NCBI RefSeq assembly: GCF_014639655.1
Contig: NZ_BMGB01000001.1
Location: 1,504,882 to 1,568,881, forward strand
DNA: 64,000 bases
Source: Conyzicola nivalis
GTDB lineage: Bacteria > Actinomycetota > Actinomycetes > Actinomycetales > Microbacteriaceae
Reading direction: 5' to 3'
A model generated the notes under the pieces. The model ran no database searches and was not told the DNA's origin. It saw nothing but the letters and a program-made list of their open reading frames with translations. Within the stretch, counting starts at the first letter, position 1. Each line of letters starts with the position of its first letter. Below, piece by piece: positions 34,326-43,306 of the stretch. Position numbers and translations under genes: made by a program.

Positions 34326-35456
34326 CTAGCCGCGCGGCCCGTCGAGGCCGACGAGCTTGCCCGCGATGCCGCCCGCGGCACGCAGCGCGGCGCCCGAGCC
34401 GAAGCCCGCGGCGGGCAGCACGACGCGGCGGTCGCGTGCCTCGACGAGAGCGTCCTTGAGTACGGTGGCGGCGGGTACCTGCGGCGCCCACAGGTACAGC
34501 GACATGGCACCCGGGATCGAGTTGACCTCGTTGACGAAGAGCTCGCCGTTCGTTTCATCCAGCAGCAGGTCGACGCGCACGACGCCGGTGAGGGCCGTGA
34601 CCTCGGCCACGCGGGTCGCCAGCTCGGCCGCGAGGGTCGCGATCGACTCCGACACGTTGGCCGGGAACTCGCGGGGCGCGCTGGAGAGTCCGGCCTCGCT
34701 GCCGGCACCGCCGGAGAGGTACTTCTCGGCGTAGGAGTAGAGGCCGCTCTCGCTCGAACTGCGCACGGGCTTCTCGAGCGCCGTCACCTCGAGCGACGGG
34801 AAGGTGCGGAAGGAGATGTTCAGGTCGACGAGCTCGGGCCGGTAGGGCTCGACGACGGCCCCGGCGCGCAGGTGCTGCGAGGCACGGGCGATCGCGCGGG
34901 CCGAGTCGGCGTCTTCGACGATCTCGATGCCGATCGACGATCCTCCGAAGCGCGGCTTGACGATGTACGGGCCGGCGAACGACGGCGCCCGGGTGGCGGA
35001 GAGCAGTTCGCGGCGCAGCGTGGGGATGCCCGCTACCTCCATGAGGCCGCCGAAGGCGAGCTTGTCCATGCCCACCGCGCCGGCGAAGAGGGTGGAACCG
35101 GTGGCGGGGATGCCGAGCAGCGAGAAGAGCGCGGCGGCTCCCCCACCCTCGCCGACGCCGCCGTGCAGGGTGAGCAGCACGGCCGAGATGTCGAGCGCAC
35201 GCTTCTTCACGTAGAGCCCGGTGTCTCCGGAGAGTCGCACGTCGATCGCCTTCGCGCCCTTGGGCACACCGTTCAGGTAGTCCTTGGCCTCGGTCGCCGA
35301 CGGCACGAGCCACCACTCACCGTTCGGCGCCCAGTAGATCGGCAGCACGCTCTCGCCGCTCGCCGTGAGCACCCGCTCCGACTGCAGACCGGTGAGGATC
35401 GAGATCTCATGCTCGGGCGACGGCCCGCCGAAAAGTACTGCCCAGGGTGAACTCAC
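34326..35456 (-). CDS. ddl: D-alanine--D-alanine ligase
   Basis: ATP-grasp ligase of 376 aa that makes D-Ala-D-Ala for the peptidoglycan stem peptide. Seen: VLFGGPSPEHEISILTG at the N-terminus, LHGGVGEGGGAAALFSLLGIP, YIVKPRFGGSSIGIEIV and LFVNEVNSIPGAMSLYLW with the metal-binding Asn and Glu. The N-terminal 'SPEHE' serine is the substrate-contacting residue in the family. It has a GTG start and lies 62 bases downstream of the MurF-like gene, whose product class uses D-Ala-D-Ala. Confidence 0.95.
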   Translation of the reverse strand: MSSPWAVLFGGPSPEHEISILTGLQSERVLTASGESVLPIYWAPNGEWWLVPSATEAKDYLNGVPKGAKAIDVRLSGDTGLYVKKRALDISAVLLTLHGGVGEGGGAAALFSLLGIPATGSTLFAGAVGMDKLAFGGLMEVAGIPTLRRELLSATRAPSFAGPYIVKPRFGGSSIGIEIVEDADSARAIARASQHLRAGAVVEPYRPELVDLNISFRTFPSLEVTALEKPVRSSSESGLYSYAEKYLSGGAGSEAGLSSAPREFPANVSESIATLAAELATRVAEVTALTGVVRVDLLLDETNGELFVNEVNSIPGAMSLYLWAPQVPAATVLKDALVEARDRRVVLPAAGFGSGAALRAAGGIAGKLVGLDGPRG

Positions 35457-35518
35457 GCGTGACCATCCAAGAATCTTCTAGCGCCGCAACTTTCTGCTGC
35501 TGGCCCGGTGCGGCTGAT

Positions 35519-37066
35519 TTACGGGTAGTGGTCCGGCAGGTCGTTCTCATAGAGGATAACGCCTCGGTCGCCGGCCTGATCGAGCGCCGCAGCGACGGCC
35601 TCGGTTCTGCGGTCGAAAATTTTGACCGAACCGGGCCCGGATGCCGCGCCTTTGACGAGAGCGGCGCGATTCGTGCGGGCGATCGCGAAGAGGTGGCCCC
35701 CGAGGGCCGACACGGCAGCAGCGAAGGCCTCGTTGCGGGCCTCCTGCACGTGGCCCAGCTCGACCATTCCGGGCGTGACGACGACGAGCGGGCCGCCGCG
35801 CTCGGCCGCGATCGCGGCGGCACCCTCGAGCGCACGCTGCGAACCGACCGGGTTGGAGTTGTAGGTGTCGTCGATCACGACGACCCCGCTCGCGGCGTAC
35901 TGCACCTCGGCGCGATGCGGCGAGTCGGGCAGGGCGCCGAGGCGGGAGGCGATGGTCGACAGCGGGATGTCGAGGGCGTGCCCGATTCCGACCGCCACGG
36001 CGAGGTTGACGGCGTGCCCGACCCCGGGGATGACGACGGACGCGGTGGCGACGGTACCGTTCTCGAGAACTGTCACGATTCCGGCGGCAGCGTCCACGAC
36101 GACATCCGCAGCGGTGCCGGGAACGACCGAGACGGTGATGACACGCTTGCCTTCGGTGCGGCACCTCTCGGCGAGCCCGGAGAGTTCGACCTCGTCGATC
36201 GGCAGCACGACGGTGTTCGCCTTCTCGGTGATCTCGCTCTTGGCCTGGAAGATGACCTCACGGCTGCCCATGCGGGCCAGGTGGGCCTCGCCGATCGTGG
36301 TGATCGCGGCGATGTCGGGCGGGAAGCTCTCGCTCAGCTCGCGGATCTCGCCGCGCCCGTAGACGCCCATCTCGGCGATGAACACCTCGGTGCCGGGGAT
36401 CACACGGTCGTTGACCGCGCGGGACAGCCCCATGAGGTTGTTGAAGCTCGCGGGGCTGGCGACCACCGAGAAGCTGGACGAGAGGATGTGCGCGACGTAG
36501 CCCTTGGTCGACGTCTTGCCGTACGAACCGGTGATGGCCACGACGGTGGGCTGCACCTGCTTGAGGCGCTTGCGGGCGCTGAGCATCCACTTGCGCGAGA
36601 GCCGCTTCTCGATCGGCTTGAGGATGACGAGGGCGAGGTCGGTGATCGGCGCCGCGAGCAGCAGCGTCAGCACGATGCCGGCACCGCCGAGCACGAGGGC
36701 GAGCAGCGTGCCGATTGCGGCGACGAGCACGATCCAGAGCACGAGCAGGCGCTTGAGCCGGTCGGTCCAGGCGAGCTTCGCGCTCGTGCCGCGGATGCCG
36801 AGGCTGTAGGGCAGGAAGCCGACGATCACGATGGCGGAGGCCGCGATACCGGCGAAGTCGGGGTAGAGCGAGAGCAGCGCGAGAACGACGACGAGGATCG
36901 CGATCACGAGGTTGACGGGCCGCTTCGCCAGCCAGAGCCAGGCGAGACGGGTGACCCACGGCGCGATGTAATGCTCGCGCTGGGCGACTCGCAACCAGCG
37001 GGCCGCGATCGGCACCGCGGCGATCACGCCGATGAGGATCGTGACGATGGAGAGTTGCTGGTTCAT
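35519..37066 (-). CDS. Membrane-anchored MurF-like Mur ligase
   Basis: Protein of 515 aa. Residues 1-150 hold four to five transmembrane helices; the rest is a Mur ligase with P-loop ITGSYGKTSTK (178-188), ASFNNLMGLSRAVN, AEMGVYGRGEI, IGEAHLARMGSREVIFQAKSEI and DDTYNSNPVG. These match MurF (UDP-MurNAc-tripeptide:D-Ala-D-Ala ligase) better than CapB/PgsB. Ordinary MurF is soluble and lies in the division/cell-wall cluster, so this is likely a second enzyme. It overlaps the alpha/beta hydrolase gene by four bases and precedes ddl, suggesting a wall-related substrate at the membrane. The true substrate is unknown. Confidence 0.82.
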   Translation of the reverse strand: MNQQLSIVTILIGVIAAVPIAARWLRVAQREHYIAPWVTRLAWLWLAKRPVNLVIAILVVVLALLSLYPDFAGIAASAIVIVGFLPYSLGIRGTSAKLAWTDRLKRLLVLWIVLVAAIGTLLALVLGGAGIVLTLLLAAPITDLALVILKPIEKRLSRKWMLSARKRLKQVQPTVVAITGSYGKTSTKGYVAHILSSSFSVVASPASFNNLMGLSRAVNDRVIPGTEVFIAEMGVYGRGEIRELSESFPPDIAAITTIGEAHLARMGSREVIFQAKSEITEKANTVVLPIDEVELSGLAERCRTEGKRVITVSVVPGTAADVVVDAAAGIVTVLENGTVATASVVIPGVGHAVNLAVAVGIGHALDIPLSTIASRLGALPDSPHRAEVQYAASGVVVIDDTYNSNPVGSQRALEGAAAIAAERGGPLVVVTPGMVELGHVQEARNEAFAAAVSALGGHLFAIARTNRAALVKGAASGPGSVKIFDRRTEAVAAALDQAGDRGVILYENDLPDHYP

Positions 37067-37818
37067 TTGCCTGATTCTTTCTGGGGCGCCGTCTGGGCGA
37101 TGAGGGCGAGCAGTTCTTCGCGCACGGCGGTGCGGAGGTCTCCCTCGAGCAGGTGCCCGGCACCGGGCACGACGCGGAAGGTGGAACCGGAGATCAGCTG
37201 TGACGCGGCGAGGCCGGCATCGGCGGGCGCCGCCGTGTCGTTCTCGCCCCAGACCATGCGCACGGGCACGGTGATGCGGGCCAGGTCGTCGCCGTACTCC
37301 TCGCCGACGACGCGCACCAGCACGTCGCGCATCGTTCCCTGCGCGGCGAGGTAGTCGGCCGACCCGCGCTTCTGGCGCTGCTTCTCGAGAATCGAAGCGG
37401 GCAGGATGCCCTTCTTGGCGAGCGAGCGCACGATGCGGAACGAGAGGGCCGGCTTGGGAGCAGCCTGCAGGCGCAGCAGGGGCACGCCGGTGAGCACGAT
37501 GCCCTTCACGTACTGCGGGTACTTCGCCGCGAGGCGGGCGGCGACCCGTCCGCCGAAGGAGTGCGCGACGAGGATGACGGGTCCGAAACCGGCGATCGCC
37601 GCGGCGAGGTCCTCGGCGTAGTCTTCACTGCCCCACACCGTGACCGGCTCGGGTGTCGTGCCGAAGCCGGGGAAATGGATGGCGACGGCGTCGAGGCCGT
37701 CGACGATGGGGGCGAAGTCGGTAGCCGACCGCATCCAGCCGGGAAGCGCGACCACGGCGGGCGGCGTCGCCCCGGTCTTCTCGGCGAGCAGCCGGCCGTC
37801 GGCGAGAGCGGTGATCAT
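37063..37818 (-). CDS. Alpha/beta-hydrolase fold protein
   Basis: Hydrolase of 251 aa with nucleophile elbow AHSFGG (Ser in HSFGG), oxyanion region ALPGWMRSATDF, acid in WGENDTAAPAD and catalytic His in GAGHLLEG, so the triad is complete. It lies two bases after gpsA and overlaps the MurF-like gene (ATGA), so the three are translated together. In most actinobacteria gpsA is followed directly by ddl; this gene and its Mur ligase partner are inserted. An esterase or amidase role on a wall or lipid precursor is a guess. Confidence 0.85.
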   Translation of the reverse strand: MITALADGRLLAEKTGATPPAVVALPGWMRSATDFAPIVDGLDAVAIHFPGFGTTPEPVTVWGSEDYAEDLAAAIAGFGPVILVAHSFGGRVAARLAAKYPQYVKGIVLTGVPLLRLQAAPKPALSFRIVRSLAKKGILPASILEKQRQKRGSADYLAAQGTMRDVLVRVVGEEYGDDLARITVPVRMVWGENDTAAPADAGLAASQLISGSTFRVVPGAGHLLEGDLRTAVREELLALIAQTAPQKESGK

Positions 37819-37820
37819 TG

Positions 37821-38855
37821 CTATTCCCCCTGGGGCATCGGGTCGGTCGTCAGGTGCGGTGCGATGTCGCGCGGGTCCATGGTGCCGGCGAGCACCTCGG
37901 CGACCTGGCTGACGATGGGCATCTCGACGCCCTTGGCGAGCGCGAGCTCGAGCACGGGGGCGACGGACGACAGACCTTCCGCGGTCTGGTTCATCTGCTT
38001 CACGACGTCGGTGAACGAATAGCCCTGGCCGAGCAGGCGTCCCGCGGTGTTGTTGCGCGACAGCGACGACTCGCAGGTGGCGATGAGGTCGCCGAGCCCG
38101 GCGAGACCGGCGAGCGTCTCGGGGCGTCCACCGAAGGCGACGGCGAAGTCGGTCATCTCGACGAGGCCGCGGGTGATGATCGACGCTTTGGTGTTCTCGC
38201 CGTAGCCGACGCCGTCGACGATGCCGATGGCGACCGCGATGAGGTTCTTCAGCACGCCGCCGAACTCGGTGCCGATCACGTCGGTGTTGACGAACGACCG
38301 GAAGTAGGGGTTGGTGGCCGTCATGGCGACGAGTGTGGCGGTCTCGAGGTTCTGCGACGAGACGACGGCGGCAGTCGGCTGCTGCTTGGCGATCTCGAGG
38401 GCCAGGTTGGGGCCGGAGACGACGGCGACCCGGTCGGGGTCGATCTCGAGGGTCTGCACGATGACCTCGCTCATGCGCAGGCCGGTGCCCTTCTCGACGC
38501 CCTTCATGAGGGAGACGACGATGGCGTCTGCCGGGATGAGCTCGCGGGCGGCGATGAGGTTCTCGCGCAGCGACTGGCTCGGCACCGAGAGGTACACCTG
38601 CTCCGTGTCATCCAGAACCTTTTCGAGACTCGAGAAACCCCGGATGCTGCGGGGCAGGTTGATCCCGGGAAGGTAGTCGCTATTGCGCTTCGACTCGGTG
38701 ATCTCGCGCGCCAGTTCGGGGCGGCGGGCCCACAGCGACACGTCGGCGCCGCCGTCGGCGAGGATTTTCGAGAAGGTGGTGCCCCAGGAGCCCGCGCCGA
38801 GCACTGCGACCTTGCGCGCCCTCGAGTCGGGGGTGAGGTGATCGCTACTGTTCAA
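37821..38855 (-). CDS. gpsA: NAD(P)+-dependent glycerol-3-phosphate dehydrogenase
   Basis: Makes sn-glycerol 3-phosphate from dihydroxyacetone phosphate for membrane lipids. The 344-aa protein has Rossmann motif VAVLGAGSWGTTFSKIL, VSLMKGVEKGTGLRMSEV, GPNLALEIA, the active-site lysine in GVLKNLIAVAIGI and GLGDLIATCESSLSRNN. It overlaps plsC by 11 bases, coupling the supply of glycerol 3-phosphate with its acylation steps. Confidence 0.96.
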   Translation of the reverse strand: MNSSDHLTPDSRARKVAVLGAGSWGTTFSKILADGGADVSLWARRPELAREITESKRNSDYLPGINLPRSIRGFSSLEKVLDDTEQVYLSVPSQSLRENLIAARELIPADAIVVSLMKGVEKGTGLRMSEVIVQTLEIDPDRVAVVSGPNLALEIAKQQPTAAVVSSQNLETATLVAMTATNPYFRSFVNTDVIGTEFGGVLKNLIAVAIGIVDGVGYGENTKASIITRGLVEMTDFAVAFGGRPETLAGLAGLGDLIATCESSLSRNNTAGRLLGQGYSFTDVVKQMNQTAEGLSSVAPVLELALAKGVEMPIVSQVAEVLAGTMDPRDIAPHLTTDPMPQGE

Positions 38856-39597
38856 AACGGCCGGTGTCCTTCTGGTTGTGTTTGGCGGGATCCCAGCGCT
38901 CAGCCGGCGCCTTCTGCCCGCGCAGTTCTTCGAAGAGCGCGGTGATCGCGTCCATAACGAGGTCGGTCGCCTCCGCGAAGGCGGCAGAGTCCAGTTTGCG
39001 GCCCGCGTAGGCCGACAGGTCGACCGCCGGGCCGAACTTCACCTGAACGGTCTTCCGCGGGAAGAAACTGATCTTCTTGCCGTAGCGCGGCATCACGAGC
39101 TGGGTGCCCCAGTGCGCGGCGGGGATGATGGGGATGCCCTGCTCGAGCGCCGTGCGCACCGCACCGGTTTTGCCGCGCATCGGCCAGAGGTCGGGGTCGC
39201 GGGTGAGCGAGCCCTCCGGGTAGACCACGACGGCCAGGCCCTGCGCGGCGATCTGCTTCGCGGCTCCCAGCGGGTCGCTGCGACGGACCGAGTCTGCGCG
39301 CTCGACCGGGATCTGGCCGGACGCTTTCAGCAGCCTGCCCATTACCGGCACCTTGAACAACGACGCCTTCGCCATGTAGTGCGGCATGCGCCCGACCTTC
39401 CACATCGCGACGCCGACGATGAGCGGGTCGATCTCGCTGTAGTGGTTCGGCGCGAGCACGAACGCGCCGGTTTTCGGCACGTTCTCGACACCGCTCAGCT
39501 TCAGCTTCGCGATCAGGTCGATCGGGGGCACAGCGATGGCGGCCATCAGTCGGAAGACCGGTGTCTTCTCCGACCCGGCTTGGCGCTCATCGATCAC
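38845..39597 (-). CDS. plsC: 1-acyl-sn-glycerol-3-phosphate acyltransferase
   Basis: Lysophosphatidic-acid acyltransferase of 250 aa. The catalytic NHxxxxD motif is NHYSEID (51-57), and the substrate motif YPEGSLTRD lies at 126-134. A short hydrophobic segment (about 16-32) could anchor it to the membrane. It starts five bases after the murA stop and overlaps gpsA; the murA-plsC-gpsA order is typical of actinobacteria. Confidence 0.93.
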   Translation of the reverse strand: MIDERQAGSEKTPVFRLMAAIAVPPIDLIAKLKLSGVENVPKTGAFVLAPNHYSEIDPLIVGVAMWKVGRMPHYMAKASLFKVPVMGRLLKASGQIPVERADSVRRSDPLGAAKQIAAQGLAVVVYPEGSLTRDPDLWPMRGKTGAVRTALEQGIPIIPAAHWGTQLVMPRYGKKISFFPRKTVQVKFGPAVDLSAYAGRKLDSAAFAEATDLVMDAITALFEELRGQKAPAERWDPAKHNQKDTGRFEQ

Positions 39598-39602
39598 GCG
39601 GA

Positions 39603-40970
39603 TTAGCCCTCGTAAACGAAGTCGGCCCCAAGCGCACGCAGCTTGTCGATGAAGTGCTCGTAGCCGCGGCTGATGATTCCCACGTTGCTGATGGTGGACT
39701 GTCCCTCGGCCGTGAGAGCGGCGATCAGGTGGCTGAAGCCGCCGCGCAGGTCGGGTACCCGGATGTCGGCACCGTGCAGCTTGGTCGGACCGGTGATGAC
39801 GGCCGCCTGCTCGAGCGGACGACGCGGCACGCGGCGCGTGACCGACTCGAGGCCGTCCTTGTGCACGACGATGTCCGCGCCCATCTCGATGAGGGCGTCG
39901 GTGAAGCCGAAACGGTTCTCGTACACGGTCTCGTGCACGACCGAGGTACCCTGGGCCTTGGTGAGGGCCACGATGAGCGGCTGCTGCCAGTCGGTCATGA
40001 AGCCGGGGTGTACGTCGGTCTCGACCACGACGGGCTTCAGCTCTCCACCGGGGTGGTAGAAGCGGATGCCGTCTTCGTGGATGTCGAACTTGCCGCCGAC
40101 CTTGCGGAAGATGTTGAGGAAGTTCATCAGCTCGGCCTGCTTGGCACCGCCGACGAAGATGTCGCCCTCGGTCGCGAGCGCGGCGGAGGCCCAGCTGGCT
40201 GCCTCGTTGCGGTCGAACAGTGCGCGGTGGTTGTAGCCCTCGAGCTTCTCCACGCCCTCGATGAAGATCACGCGGTTGGGCTCGACGTTGATGATCGCGC
40301 CCATCTTCTGCAGGATCGCGATGAGGTCCATGATCTCGGGCTCGATGGCCGCGTTCTTGAGCTCGGTGACGCCCTTGGCGCGCACGGCGGTGAGCAGGAC
40401 CTGCTCGGTCGCGCCGACGCTCGGGTAGGGCAGCTCGATCTCGGCGCCGGTGAGGCCGTTCGGGGCGGTGAGGCGGATGCCCTCGTAGCTCTTGTCGACG
40501 ACGGCACCGAAGGCGCGCAGCGCGTCCATGTGGAAGTCGATGGGGCGGTCGCCGATGCGGCAGCCGCCGAGGTCGGGGATGAGCGCCTCGCCGAGGCGGT
40601 GCAGGAGTGGCCCGCAGAACAGGATCGGGATGCGGCTGGAGCCCGCGAGAGCGTCGATCTTGGCGAAGTGCGCGCGCTCGACGTTGCTCGGGTCGAAGGT
40701 GAGTTCGCCCTCCGCGGTCTTTGTCACGGAGACGCCGTAGGCCTCGAGCATTCCGGTCACGACGCCGACATCGCTGATGTCGGGAACGTCTTTGAGGACG
40801 GACGGGCTCTCGGCGAGCAGGGCGGCGACCATGGCTTTGGTCGCGAGGTTCTTCGCACCACGAACTTCGATGCGGCCGCGCAGCGGTTTTCCACCGTTGA
40901 TCACGATCTTGTCGGACTTCAGTCCGACCCTCTCACCAGCCTTGTGGGCATCTTGTATAAGAGAATTCAT
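39603..40970 (-). CDS. murA: UDP-N-acetylglucosamine 1-carboxyvinyltransferase
   Basis: First committed step of peptidoglycan synthesis: transfers enolpyruvate to UDP-GlcNAc. The 455-aa protein has VRGAKNLATKAM at the N-terminus and the active-site loop GGCRIGDRPIDFHMDAL with the catalytic Cys at residue 137. Mycobacteria have Asp here and are intrinsically fosfomycin resistant; the Cys suggests a fosfomycin-reactive enzyme. The start ATG has an AAGG-type ribosome binding site. It follows leuD after 38 bases. Confidence 0.95.
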   Translation of the reverse strand: MNSLIQDAHKAGERVGLKSDKIVINGGKPLRGRIEVRGAKNLATKAMVAALLAESPSVLKDVPDISDVGVVTGMLEAYGVSVTKTAEGELTFDPSNVERAHFAKIDALAGSSRIPILFCGPLLHRLGEALIPDLGGCRIGDRPIDFHMDALRAFGAVVDKSYEGIRLTAPNGLTGAEIELPYPSVGATEQVLLTAVRAKGVTELKNAAIEPEIMDLIAILQKMGAIINVEPNRVIFIEGVEKLEGYNHRALFDRNEAASWASAALATEGDIFVGGAKQAELMNFLNIFRKVGGKFDIHEDGIRFYHPGGELKPVVVETDVHPGFMTDWQQPLIVALTKAQGTSVVHETVYENRFGFTDALIEMGADIVVHKDGLESVTRRVPRRPLEQAAVITGPTKLHGADIRVPDLRGGFSHLIAALTAEGQSTISNVGIISRGYEHFIDKLRALGADFVYEG

Positions 40971-41008
40971 TCAGGAACACCTTCACTGCTTGTGTTGCGG
41001 GATCTGCC

Positions 41009-41605
41009 TTATTTGGCGGGGAGTGTGAGGGGACGCCAGCGTTCGCGCCGGGCTTCGAACTCCGTTATCTGCGCTTCGTCGCGCAAGGTCAGACCGATGT
41101 CGTCGAGTCCTTCGAGGAGGCGCCACCTAGTGTAGTCATCGATCTCGAAAGGCACTGTCAGGTCGGCGACGCGCACATTTCGTGCTACGAGGTCGACCGC
41201 CACTTCGAGACCGGGGGTCGCTTCGAGCAGCGCCCAGATCTTCTCGACGTCGGCCTCGGTGACCTGGGCCGCGAGCAGCCCCTGCTTGCCCGAGTTGCCG
41301 CGGAAGATGTCGCCGAACCGCGAACTGATGACGGCCTGGAAGCCGAAGTCGCGGAGCGCCCAGACGGCGTGCTCACGGCTCGAGCCGGTACCGAAATCGG
41401 GACCGGCGACGAGCACGCGGCCCTGATCGTAGGGCGGTGTGTTGAGGATGAACTCGGGATCCTGGCGCCAGCCGTAGAACAGGGCGTCCTCGAAACCCGT
41501 CTTGGTGACCCGCTTGAGGAAGACCGCAGGGATGATCTGGTCGGTGTCGATGTTCGAGCGCTTGATCGGCACGCCCACGCCCGAGACGGTGGTGATCTTG
41601 TCCAT
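41009..41605 (-). CDS. leuD: 3-isopropylmalate dehydratase, small subunit
   Basis: Swivel-domain subunit of isopropylmalate isomerase, 198 aa, with the family stretches [18 protein letters not shown] and [22 protein letters not shown] (substrate-binding loop). It overlaps the leuC stop by one base, as usual for the heterodimer. Together with LeuC it converts 2-isopropylmalate to 3-isopropylmalate in leucine synthesis. Confidence 0.96.
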   Translation of the reverse strand: MDKITTVSGVGVPIKRSNIDTDQIIPAVFLKRVTKTGFEDALFYGWRQDPEFILNTPPYDQGRVLVAGPDFGTGSSREHAVWALRDFGFQAVISSRFGDIFRGNSGKQGLLAAQVTEADVEKIWALLEATPGLEVAVDLVARNVRVADLTVPFEIDDYTRWRLLEGLDDIGLTLRDEAQITEFEARRERWRPLTLPAK

Positions 41606-43086
41606 TACGCCGATACCTCCGCGCTCGTCGTTTCGACAGGCTCAGCGACCGTGGCCTCGATGTCCCACGGCGACGACAACGTGCCCCGGATCGCCGTGGC
41701 GGCGGCCACGAGCGGCGACACGAGGTGCGTGCGCCCGCCCTTGCCCTGACGTCCCTCGAAGTTGCGGTTCGAAGTCGACGCGCAGCGCTCACCGGGTGCC
41801 AGCTGGTCGGGGTTCATGCCGAGGCACATCGAGCAGCCGGCGAACCGCCACTCGGCGCCGAACTCTTTGACGATCTGGTCGATGCCCTCGGCCTCGGCCT
41901 CGATGCGCACGCGGGCGCTACCGGGCACGACCATAACGCGCACGCCGTCGGCCTTCTTCTTGCCCTTGATGATCGAGGCGAAGGCACGCAGGTCTTCGAT
42001 GCGGCTGTTGGTGCACGAGCCCATAAAGACGGCGTCGACGCGGATGTCCTTCATCGGGGTGCCGGCGGCGATGTCCATGTACTCGAGGGCACGTTCGGCG
42101 GCCGAACGCTCGTTCGGGTCGGCGATGTCGGCGGGGTTCGGAACGGGTTCGCTGAGAGAGACGCCCTGGCCCGGGTTGGTCCCCCAGGTGACGAACGGCT
42201 CGAGGGTGTCGGCGTCGAGGAAGACCTCGGCGTCGAACACCGCGTCGTCGTCGGTGGCGAGGGTCTCCCAGTAGGCGACCGCGTCGTCCCAGTCCTGCCC
42301 GACGGGCGCGTGCGGGCGGCCCTTCAGGTAGTCGTAGGTGGTCTGGTCGGGTGCGACCATTCCGGCGCGTGCGCCGGCCTCGATCGACATGTTGCAGATC
42401 GTCATGCGTCCCTCCATCGAGAGGGAACGGATGGCGCTGCCGCGGAACTCGAGCACGTAGCCCTGTCCTCCGCCGGTGCCGATCTGCGCGATGACCGCGA
42501 GGATGATGTCTTTCGCCGTGACGCCGGGGCGCAGGGTGCCCTCGACGGTGATCGCCATGGTCTTGAACGCCTTGAGGGGCAGCGTCTGCGTGGCGAGCAC
42601 GTGCTCCACCTCGCTCGTGCCGATGCCGAACGCCATCGCGCCGAACGCGCCGTGCGTCGAGGTGTGACTGTCGCCGCAGACGACGGTGATGCCGGGCATG
42701 GTCAGCCCGAGCTGGGGGCCGACGACGTGCACGATGCCCTGCTCGATGTCGCCGAGCGAGTGCAGGCGGACGCCGAACTCGGCCGCGTTGTTGCGCAGCG
42801 TCTGGATCTGCGTGCGGCTGGTCAGGTCGGCGATGGGCTTGTCGATCGCGAGGGTCGGCGTGTTGTGGTCTTCGGTGGCGATCGTCAGGTCGAGACGGCG
42901 CACCGGGCGGCCGGCGAGACGCAGGCCGTCGAAGGCCTGGGGGCTCGTGACCTCGTGCAGCAGGTGCAGGTCGATGTAGATGAGGTCGGGCGAACCGTCT
43001 TCGCCCTTCACGACCAGATGGTCCTGCCAGACCTTTTCGGCCAGGGTTCGAGGCCGAGCGGCCTCGGAAGCATTCGATGCAGTCAT
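41605..43086 (-). CDS. leuC: 3-isopropylmalate dehydratase, large subunit
   Basis: Iron-sulfur subunit of isopropylmalate isomerase, 493 aa. Cluster cysteines are in [13 protein letters not shown] and [26 protein letters not shown] is the other signature. The last 15 or so residues ([17 protein letters not shown]) extend past the family end and are encoded by a half copy of the dispersed repeat. Expression is probably controlled by the leucine leader peptide and hairpin upstream. Confidence 0.96.
   Translation of the reverse strand: MTASNASEAARPRTLAEKVWQDHLVVKGEDGSPDLIYIDLHLLHEVTSPQAFDGLRLAGRPVRRLDLTIATEDHNTPTLAIDKPIADLTSRTQIQTLRNNAAEFGVRLHSLGDIEQGIVHVVGPQLGLTMPGITVVCGDSHTSTHGAFGAMAFGIGTSEVEHVLATQTLPLKAFKTMAITVEGTLRPGVTAKDIILAVIAQIGTGGGQGYVLEFRGSAIRSLSMEGRMTICNMSIEAGARAGMVAPDQTTYDYLKGRPHAPVGQDWDDAVAYWETLATDDDAVFDAEVFLDADTLEPFVTWGTNPGQGVSLSEPVPNPADIADPNERSAAERALEYMDIAAGTPMKDIRVDAVFMGSCTNSRIEDLRAFASIIKGKKKADGVRVMVVPGSARVRIEAEAEGIDQIVKEFGAEWRFAGCSMCLGMNPDQLAPGERCASTSNRNFEGRQGKGGRTHLVSPLVAAATAIRGTLSSPWDIEATVAEPVETTSAEVSA
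41631..41650. repeat. Half copy of the dispersed repeat inside the 3' end of leuC
   Basis: TTTCGACAGGCTCAGCGACC matches one arm of the pair at 29966-30044. Read in frame it adds VAEPVETT to the LeuC C-terminus. Confidence 0.8.
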
Positions 43087-43132
43087 TTCAGCGGTCCTTC
43101 TTCTTTTCGAGTGATCAGCCGACGATGAAACT

Positions 43133-43171
43133 CCGCGACGAGGAAGGCCGTTGGACTAGGCCTCGTCGCGG
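43133..43171 (-). terminator. leuC leader attenuator hairpin
   Basis: Perfect 11-bp arms CCGCGACGAGG and CCTCGTCGCGG (43161-43171 read first on the minus strand, then 43133-43143) with a 17-base loop. The 5' arm overlaps the end of the leucine leader peptide, so a ribosome stalled at the Leu codons would leave this arm free or change its pairing. No U-run follows directly, so it may act on translation or with Rho. The role is inferred from position. Confidence 0.7.
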
Positions 43172-43203
43172 CGACGAAGAAGGAGAAGCCGCTCGAAATG
43201 CAT
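43156..43203 (-). CDS. leuL: Leucine leader peptide (leuL) of the leuCD operon
   Basis: A 15-codon open frame reading MHFERLLLLRRRDEA, with four successive leucine codons (CTT CTC CTT CTT) followed by three arginines, 70 bases before leuCD coding sequence begins. The stop lies within the 5' arm-loop of the attenuator hairpin. A GATACT -10-like box ends eight bases before the ATG, so the leader is almost leaderless. Leader peptides rich in Leu are the known way ribosomes sense leucyl-tRNA supply ahead of leucine genes, including in actinobacteria. Confidence 0.8.
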   Translation of the reverse strand: MHFERLLLLRRRDEA

Positions 43204-43306
43204 CCCCCGACAGTATCACCAGAGTCGCGGCGGCGCCGGTAAGGCGACGGTCAGGCTTTCGGCCCGCTATCCGGCCTCGTGCTTCGGGTTGCTGCCCATG
43301 CCGGGG

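Noticed and set aside
35519-37066. Membrane Mur ligase as a poly-gamma-glutamate synthase (PgsB/CapB)
   Set aside because: The NNLMG, MGVYGRGEI and IGEAH...GS.E.I..AK.EI motifs fit MurF, and no pgsC/capC or capA gene is adjacent.
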